From Diospyros lotus (lineage: Eukaryota > Streptophyta > Magnoliopsida > Ericales > Ebenaceae), in assembly GCF_014633365.1 (NCBI RefSeq), contig NC_068340.1, positions 23,353,879 to 23,417,878 of the forward strand: DNA of 64,000 nucleotides, read 5' to 3'. How positions within the stretch are numbered: position 1 is the first letter of the stretch; each line of letters starts with the position of its first letter. The notes below the pieces were generated by a model. The model made no database searches. It worked only from the letters and a program-made list of their open reading frames with translations, and had not been told where the DNA came from. Both the position numbers and the translations under genes were made by a program. Shown here one piece after another: positions 49,501 to 58,500 of the stretch.

Positions 49501-52500
49501 CCCCAAGCCTGATTTCTAATTATCAAGATATATAATAGAAGAAGTTTAGAATAGTTGGACTTCGAAAACAGGACAGATGTAGAATTATATAACCACTATG
49601 ACCCAGAAATTTCAGGCAATCATACAGGTGTCAGCATCTCCACAAAGCCACTCTAGATCTTAGTTTGTTTGAATAAACTCAAATTATATTGTTTGAATGG
49701 AATGCCTTCCATTTGAACAGTTAGCCTGCTTTTGTAAATGCCTACTTTTGTTCTTCCAACTTTTGGGTTCAACACACTTATACTTTTAACAATATTTCTT
49801 TGACTTCTAGAAAATTTATATACAGGGGGATTTGTTCACAAATTGGAAACAATTTGAAACATAATGTCACATTCCTAGGGTTACCTAGGGTTGAGATTGG
49901 AATTAGGGGGGGGGGGGGGGGAAATTAGAATGAGACAATTGGAGGAGGGAGAGATATTAGCAAAAATGGAGGGAGAAATTAAAGAGAACTGAGAGAGGGA
50001 TATAGAGAATTATAAGGAAAGGATTTCAATCTCATTTCACATAACATCCCATCCTCTTATAGTAGCCCTTTTATAGGCATAGTTGGCTGCTAACTAAATT
50101 CATAATAGTACCCATGTGCTCCTAACAAATTGCAAAATATCTTCTAATAAAATATTATAAGCCTATTACAATATTGTCTCTCTATTGCTTTTAGGGTCAT
50201 GACAATTCCCGTCTCCTTTAGAGGTTTCTTGTCCCTAAGAAACTTATTACTGCTGAGCTGCTGTTTCTTCATCCAATTTCCATTTTCACTGTCTATTTAA
50301 TCCTTTTTCTCCTTTTCTCCTTCTAGGCTCATTCCTCTTTGCTTTTATGTTCCTTTGCTTTTGCTTTTCCTGCACTTGTAAATTTTTTTCCACAGATCTC
50401 CATGCAAAGGTTCTCTTTTCCCACTTATCTGTAAGTCCCAACAATGTCTTGGGTCTTCATACATGAACTATGCCAGTGCATGGTAGCAATTATTAGTCCG
50501 GCAGCAACCTTTTCTGTCAACATCTTCCCAATTGCATGGCAGTTCCTCTATTCAGCCTTAATGCTCTTCTCCCATAGCTCGATGACTAGTTCCATGCATT
50601 CTTCCAATAAGCCAGCTCCTCTTATTACAAACTAGTACACTAGTACTTCCATTATATCTAAATGGTCTAATATCCACAAGAGAATGTTAAATTATTATCT
50701 CCAGGGTAAGGTTGATCTCAATTGTACTTTTCCACACTCTTAAATAGTTGAAGAGCTTTGACCATTCATCAAGTGCCTTGCGTGTAAGCCTGTCAGTAAG
50801 AAGGGCATTTTGCAGCCTAGGAAGGTCTTTGTCTGCAACTGCACAAAACCTTAGTTTGTCTGCCTGTAACCTATTTATAGTTGCTTCTGTAAGATTGCGT
50901 TCCTGCCGAAGTTGTCATCTTATTACCACCCAACTTTCTTTTGGATGACGGAGGATGCAAAGGGCCCAGCCAAGACAAAAGCTCTGCACCCCTTCTGCCT
51001 ATACTTTACCTTCATTCTTGCCCCATACCAAATTGCTCTCCAATAAACATATGTGTTATTCGAGTTTTGCATTTGAGTGGATGAATAATCTAGAAGATCT
51101 CGGTTGTGTTAGATTAATTTTCGATAGTGGCAAATTAGGAATAAAAGCCTAATTTGCATGTATTTAAGTGAGGGGTAGATAGGGTATTTTATTCCGAGTT
51201 CTCCTTTTCTTGTAACTAATGCCTCTTATGTTTATAAATAGGAGGCGATAGATAGTCTGTCGAATGACTGGAAATCTGATCATTCTCACTGAGTTGAGTG
51301 CTATACTGTTAGAGAAAAGTTCGAAAGAAAGCTTTGTAATCTGCAGTGAGGGCTCTCGGGTGTATCAGCAAGGGTTATGGGGATGTGCAAGTGATTGATT
51401 GTACTATTCTTCATCAAGATTATAGTGGATTGCTCTCTTTAAAGGCTAGATGTAGGACTGATGTAAATCAGTTCGAACTAGGATAATCCTCGGTGTTCTT
51501 GTTTGGTTTGATTGCTCTAACTTTGTCTTTTGTTAATTCCTTTAATTTTTTGTTTATCATTTCAGTTGAATTCATTAAATCTGTTCCTAAGATCAAGTCT
51601 GTGAGTGTGTGAGATTAAGTGTGGCAGAATTCATATCCAAGAAAACTGTTCCAGTGACCCTAGGTATAACACATTGGTATCAGAGCCTATTCTTAGTATC
51701 AAGATTCATCAAGATTTCTTTTATTTTGATTCTCTGTCATAGAATAGTGTCAAATAATGGGTGCAACTAGGTATGACATAGAGAAGTTTGATGGCTAGAA
51801 TGATTTCAGCCTTTAGAAGATGAAGAGGAGGGCTTTGCTAGGAAATTTAGGACTGGAAAAGGTCTTAGGCAATGAGGAAAAACCACCAGAATCTCTTACG
51901 AATGAATAGAAAAAGGAAATTTGTGATAGGAGAAAAGAAATCAACAAGAAAGCATTTAATACCTTAATTCTAAGCCTAGGAGACAAAAGTATTGCGGGAG
52001 GTGTCAAAGATGACAACTGTGGAAGCTCTTTGGAATAGGCTAGAAACACTTTACATGACCAAGGACTCTTTCTACCGGGTTATACTTAAAGACTAAGTTC
52101 TTTTCTTTCAAGATGGTTGAAAATCAAAAGCTACAAGATCACATTGACAACTTTAATAAGCTGTGTTTAGATCTTGAGAACATTGACATTAAGTATGATG
52201 ACAAGGATAAGGCATTGGTCTTGTTACACTCATTGCCAAAATCATATGAAACTTTTGTTGATATTTTGAAACATGGTAGGGATAAACTGTGTTTGGATGA
52301 TGTAGTAGGGGCTTTAAATTCCAAGAAATTGCAGCTAAAGGTGGAAGATAAAAACTCAGTTAGTGATGCTCTCTCAGTTGGGTCTAGACTGGATAGGAAT
52401 GATCATAGGCAAAGAGGAAAGTCTAGATCAAAATCTAGGAATGGCAGGAGAAAAATAAAATGTTTTCATTGTCATGAGGAGGGCCACATTAAGAGAAATT

Positions 52501-55500
52501 GCCCAAACAGAAATAAAGAATCTCAAGAAAAAACCAATCCGGAATGTTCTAGTACCATGAATGGATCTGGTTATGAGAGTGCGGATGCCCTATAATATTT
52601 CTAGAAATGCTGGAGTAGAAGCATAGGTTTTAGGTTTAGGGTGTACTCATAAGAAAATGGTATTACTAGGCAACTCTTAAGAGTTAAGGTCAAGGGAATT
52701 GGAAATGTAAGATTAGGATACATGGTGGAACTGTTCCAAATATTAGAAGCTGTAAAATGAAGCCTAATGTCCTTAGGAGAATTAGATAGAAAAGGTATTC
52801 TCCTATAGAGGAGAATTGGAGTCCTAAGAAGTTGCACAAGAATCTCTTAAAGAGATGGAAACAACCCTAAAAAATGGAGGTTATGTGGTGCATGCTTGCA
52901 TTTATATGTGGATAAGCTGCAGCCACTAAAGGATAGCCTATGATAAGGTTAGGCTGTGTCATTTGTTGAGGATGGCTCATAATGGCGAGCAAGGACTAAG
53001 AAAGGTATCTAAGGCTAGGGATATTAGGGAGAGGAAAATTTTGCAGGTATAAGGGAATAGGAACCATGTAGTTTGGTAAGGTCACCAAATGTAGAAGTCT
53101 CCAAAACAGACCTTGTATATGTCAAAAGCCCATTAGAGATCAGTTTCTAGGATCTAAGGGGAACCTATCTAGGCCTTGTCTCATGGTGGAGCTAGGTGAA
53201 GTGAACCTAGTGGAGATGGTGTGTTCCTAAGAAATTCCCAAGCATATATGAGCTTGCTGGAATTTAGGAAGCTTGCTGGAAATTGCTTCTGGTATGAAAG
53301 GTTAGGTGGAGTAGAGTTGTGGAATAGGTATGCCTAGGTTTTCTAAAGCTAGGGTTCTTACCTATGTGGGAAAACTCTACCAATAGGACATAAAATTAGC
53401 TGATGCTAAGGGCAAGGGATGGAATCTGGGATGCTGGAAAATAAAACATGTATAATCCTTTGAAAATGTCCTAAACTAACCTATGAACCAGGGTATAGCA
53501 ATAAGGAAATCTGGAAAATATTTTGGTCATATTCATTGTGTAAGCTTGGGCTGGATTGTGAGAGGGAGGAAGCTAGTGTTTAAGATAGCTTTGGCTCTTG
53601 CAGTGAGGGTCTTTGTGAACAGTGAAGGGAAATGGTGTGTGCAATTGTTATCTTGTATGGTATAGCCATTGTAGATCAAAGTCCAGACTAAGCAAGGAAA
53701 GGGAAATAGAATCATCAAGCTGATAATGAGCAAGGGAGTAGAAGGTTTAGAGTGATGCCTGGGATGAGGAATAGATAGAACCACAAGAAAGTACTGGTGA
53801 GATATATAAAGAGTTGGGTTTAGGATACTTATGCACTGGGTTTGAGTGCTAAGGAAAAGTCTGGAAAATAGAACCTCTTATATAATAAGAGGGGATGCAC
53901 TCTTGTCCAAATGAATGGCATGGAGCCATGTAAATTTGGGGAGAATGTTAGACTTAGGTGGAAGATCCCTTAGGTTAAATGGGTGGAGTGCTGTGTGAGT
54001 GACTATTTGAGAATTAAGGTGTGTGCTGGAAATGGGGAAAAGTCTAGGAAAAAGGCTAGACAAAATGGTCATTGGTTAAAGCAGCACATGAAGGCTTAAT
54101 TTGGATCAAATAGGTATCACGAACAACTAATTATTCATGTGAAAACTGAGGGAAAAGTGATCTTATAGTGCAGCCAAGGGATAAGAGGCTAGAGGGAAAG
54201 GTAAGCAAGGATTGGTTGCTTAGAAGGTCTCTCTAGGTATGATAGTAATTCCTTAGGTAAGATATAAGATTGGAAGAGTCCAAAAAAGGGTTAAAATTGA
54301 GTGCACGTGGAAGCTGTGAGTATTCCAGTGGTATGCCTAGTATATTTAGAGGCAGCTTCATTTTTATTTTCTCCAAATAGAACTCTCAAGGTGTAGTTGA
54401 GTGTTTATATTAGTGTTTGAGAGTGTGGGAGGAAGGATAAGCTGGGAAATATTAAGGCATAGAGGTTGGAATAGGAATTGGACAGCTTATGGCAGCCTAG
54501 GATTACCCAAACTCAAGCATATCTTGATAGGCTGGTAGATAGAAGAGGCACAAAAGAGATGAGCAGTCCCTTGAGTTTGAAGCAAACATTAGACGAAGAA
54601 TAGTGGTAAAGCCTAAAAGGCCGGATTTGGAGAGCTAGAAATAAAATCTAGCAGTAGAAAGGCCAATCCAGGTGAGGTTTACTGTGTTGTGAAGCTGTGA
54701 AAAAAGGATGAAACCTTTGGGATGGAGAAATAACATTAAGTATGGGTTTGGTTTATGGTGGAGTGTACTTAGACACTATGGAGAGACCGATCATATTGAT
54801 GTTAGGAATATATTCATTAGGAAAAACCACTTGAGGAGGTAGATAATTCTAATGGGAGTTGCAGATTTAGTTAAGTTCAACTAGAAATTATCCAAAGGTG
54901 TTTATCTATATCAGTTACAGCATTGATTTGATATCCTTAATATTTGTTGTTGTGTTTTGAGTGATCAGGTTGTAGCAGTCCAAATGATGAGTAGCTTGAT
55001 GAAGGCAGGTTTTAGGCAGACATTCAAAGAAAAATGGTGGAGAATTGTTATTCGAGTTTTGCATTTGAGTGGCTGAATAATCTAGAAAATCTCGATCATG
55101 TTATATTAATTTTCGGTAGTGGCAAATTAGGAATAAAAGTCTAATTTGCATGTATTTAAGTGAGGGGTAGACAGGGTATTTTATTTCGAGTTCTCCCTCT
55201 CTTGTAACTAATGCCTCTTATGTCTATAAATAGGAGGCGATGGATAGTCTGTCGAATGACTGGAAATTTGATCATTCTCATTGAGTCGAGTGCTGTACTA
55301 TTAGAGAAAAGTTTGAGAGAAAGCTTTGTAATCTGTAGTGAGGGCTCTCGGGTGTATCAGTGAGGGTTGTGGGGATGTGCAAGTGATTGATTGTACTATT
55401 CTTCATCAAGATTATAGTGGATTGCTCTCTTTAAAGGCTGGATGTAGAACTGATGTAAATCAGTTCGAACCAGGATAATCTTCGGTGTTCTTGTTTGGTT

Positions 55501-58500
55501 TGATTGCTCTAACTTTGTCTTTTGTCAATTCCTTTAATTTTGTGTTTATCATTTTTGTTGAATTTATTAAATCTGTTCCTAAGATCAAGTTGTTGAATTT
55601 ATTAAATCTGTTCCTAAGATCAAGTCTGTGAGTGTGTGAGATTAAGTGTGGCAGAATTTATATCCAAGAAAACTGTTCCAGTGACCCTAGGTATAACAAT
55701 ATGATATTTCATAACATTTGGGAGATGATTTTTGGTTTGCAACAACCCAATTCACAAAGGGTAATTGTAGCTCATGGCCAAGCTCAATCTTGTCTCCCCC
55801 ATGAATCAAAAGTTTGATAGCACTCCTATTTAGCTGTGGAAAGGAGACAACCCTTAAGCTGTACTTGTCAACCTTTTCATCAATCTTTGGCCACTCTTCA
55901 TCAATTTCCAGTGCAGAGAAAAAGTAGGTACCACCTTGGCTTGTATGATCTAAAGAAACTCTAGCCCTTTTTGCAAGATCTGGATCCTGGTTCACCTCAT
56001 CTTCGGTCGACTATTAGTCAGCATCGCCAATGAATCAATGTTTTGCTCCCATGATACTTCATCATGATTTATTGGTCGTTCTTCAAATTCCTTGACAATT
56101 GTAACAGGATTCATTTCAATGTCTTTCTCCTTCGTTGGAGCCTCAATAGTTCCTCTAGTAGTTGTCCTTCCTCCCTTGTCATCTTGAATACCCTGCTCGA
56201 TTTCAGGTCTTTCCTCGCTTCTTGCAACAACCAGTCCAAATGTTAAGGCCTCAACATTCTTAGGAATACTTCCAATCTGTTGGCTACTCTTAGTATAACC
56301 ATTAGGCTACTGCCTGTGCTTTCTAGAAATGGCACCCTCTCCGCCACTTGTTCTATCGTGGTAGGACACATTATTCTCACAATAGGTCTCAACGCATCTT
56401 TAAGACCAACAATGAATTTCAAGAACTCTGCTGATATTGCCTAGCTTGTTCATGGATCTTCTAGTGGATTCACCAATCACCGATCACCCACCGTCCAATA
56501 GTGATTGTGATGAATCGGATTGCTCAGAATTGCTTAACCCCAACGTCGTAACTTCTCGACACGCCTAGAATCACCTTGCTTCCAAAAAATCGCTTCCAAT
56601 AATCGTTGGCTTGTTATAACTCTGAAAATCGCTAATCTACTATCAGCTTCCAGAAATCGGCAAGCAAAGAGCTTCAGAGAACTGGTGGCTTTGCTTCATT
56701 TCTCTGCTTTTGAGATCGACCATGATCATGGGTCCCGTGGGTTATGGGCCCACCATGCTTCCTTCGACAACCTGCTGATTGAATTTATCGAGAAACAACA
56801 ATCACCGATGATCAACGATCACCAGAGTTCCACCTTCGAGTTCGCCTTCAAAATTCAAGCCAAGAACTGCTTTGATGTATCAGTGATACAAATTAACAGC
56901 CAAAAAATCAACTAGCTCAATTACAACTTACAGTGGGGGAACAATTGGCTCTAATTCCATTTGTCACATTCTAGGGTTGAGATTGGAATTAGGGGGAAAA
57001 TCAAAATGAGAGAATTGGAGGAGGGAGAGAAATTAGCAGCAAGGGAGGGAGAAATTAGAGAGAACCGAAAGAGGGATAGAGGGAATTAGAAGGAAATGAT
57101 TTTAATCTCATTTCACATATCCCATCCTCTTACAGTAGCCCTTTTATAGGCATAGTTATCTGCTAACTGAATTCATAATAGCACCCATATGCTCCTAACA
57201 AACTATTATAACCTTATTGCAATATTGCCCCTCTATTGCTCCTAGGGTCATGACACATAACAAAGCATTCTGTAAGAAAATCAATAGTGTCTCGAGATTT
57301 TGAAGTCGATAACATCATTATGATCTTTCTCTAAGAAACGAACAGATATCTAGATAGATGCATTGTGAAAAACGAAATGAGATGGTCAAAACCAAGTAGG
57401 GATATGCAACTAAGGGCGTAAGTGGACATTTTGTTCTACAATCTGCATCAGATTAAATTTATTCAGGTCTCATTGTTTGAATGGATGGCTGTAACAGTTT
57501 TACTTTTATGCTAAATTTACAGTCTACAACCAAAATTACCTGCCTTATGTTCTGTGTGGTTAGCATTAAAACCATCAAGGATTTGATTTTCTCATTTATA
57601 TCTTATACCAGATTTGGTTCCTCCATTCTTATCATAAGGACGTATTTGGAATAACTACCATGAAAATGAACTGCCTCTCCTAACCTGACACAAAAACAAA
57701 ATTCTAATTGTGACCTGTCAGTAATTACGGTTCGTTGAAATGATCTCATTGCTAATATTCAAGATGGATCCATCTTAGTACATGGAATAACTACTCTGGA
57801 AACAAACTGGTCTCCTAACCTGATGCATAAAACAAAGTCATGACATTGTCACCCTGAAACTCTTGCATGCATCTTCTATGCTGATACGTTTATTTTTGTT
57901 TTTATTTATTATTCTTTTTTCTTTCTGCACTGTATTTTGGTTTTTATACATTGCTTACCATCACATGGTTTTGTAATACGTGTAGAGCGACCTTCACAAC
58001 TTCAGAACGTACCCAAGATCTTCTATGTTAATTATATGTTACCAGTCCAACATTAGAATGTTTTAGCACTCACAAAGTCGCTAAATTTATCAGGAAAAGA
58101 TCCTATGTAGGGTTTGCTTTGAACAGCAGATAAATATTGTCCTGCTCCCTTGCAGACATCATGCCCTCTGCAGGTATTTCTCTTGATCCTTATCCAGCAC
58201 ACATCTTTCTTTCCATTGCAGAAATCTGGTAGTGTCAATTTTTATAAAGCAACATGACATACAGTTGTTTGCATTTAGAGCTTCTGGCTTGAACACACCC
58301 AGATTACCTTTGTTTTCGTCGATGCCATCTCATTTATAAGGTTTTGATTGTACCACCATATACCATTATAGTGTGTGGTTTCCAGATACTCGCACCGATG
58401 TCACTCTACTTCTAGCTTTGCACCCTGTATTTAGGACAAATCTGACTGATCATTTGTCATGCCTTCAGCACCTGCTGTGAGAAGTGTAAAAGGTGCCCCA

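Larger units (their letters stand above)
51054..55698 (+). mobile_element. Copia IV, full-length structure with collapsed pol
   Basis: LTRs 51054-51671 and 55046-55698 with the perfect duplication ATATG (51049-51053 and 55699-55703). Primer site TTGGTATCAGAGCC follows the 5' LTR. Same family as Copia I and III by gag ([10 protein letters not shown]). The internal region is only 3.4 kb, and the pol part survives as scattered scraps. The 3' LTR has an extra 34-bp tandem repeat (55557-55624). Confidence 0.92.
49865..57255 (-). mobile_element. Antisense LTR element of uncertain family, with nested Copia IV
   Basis: LTRs 49865-50204 and 56962-57255 start TGTCACATT and end GGGTCATGACA. The 5-bp duplication CATAA is identical at 49860-49864 and 57256-57260. 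A primer-site-like TGGAATTAGAGCCAA (minus strand) adjoins the right LTR and a purine tract adjoins the left. Removing Copia IV leaves about 2.7 kb, short for an autonomous element. I see no RT or integrase motif, so it is probably a non-autonomous Gypsy-type element. Confidence 0.85.

Noticed and set aside
58053..58238. Minus-strand 61-codon frame with several Cys
   Set aside because: It is the reverse shadow of RING exon 14, whose plus-strand reading has all zinc ligands and proper splice sites.
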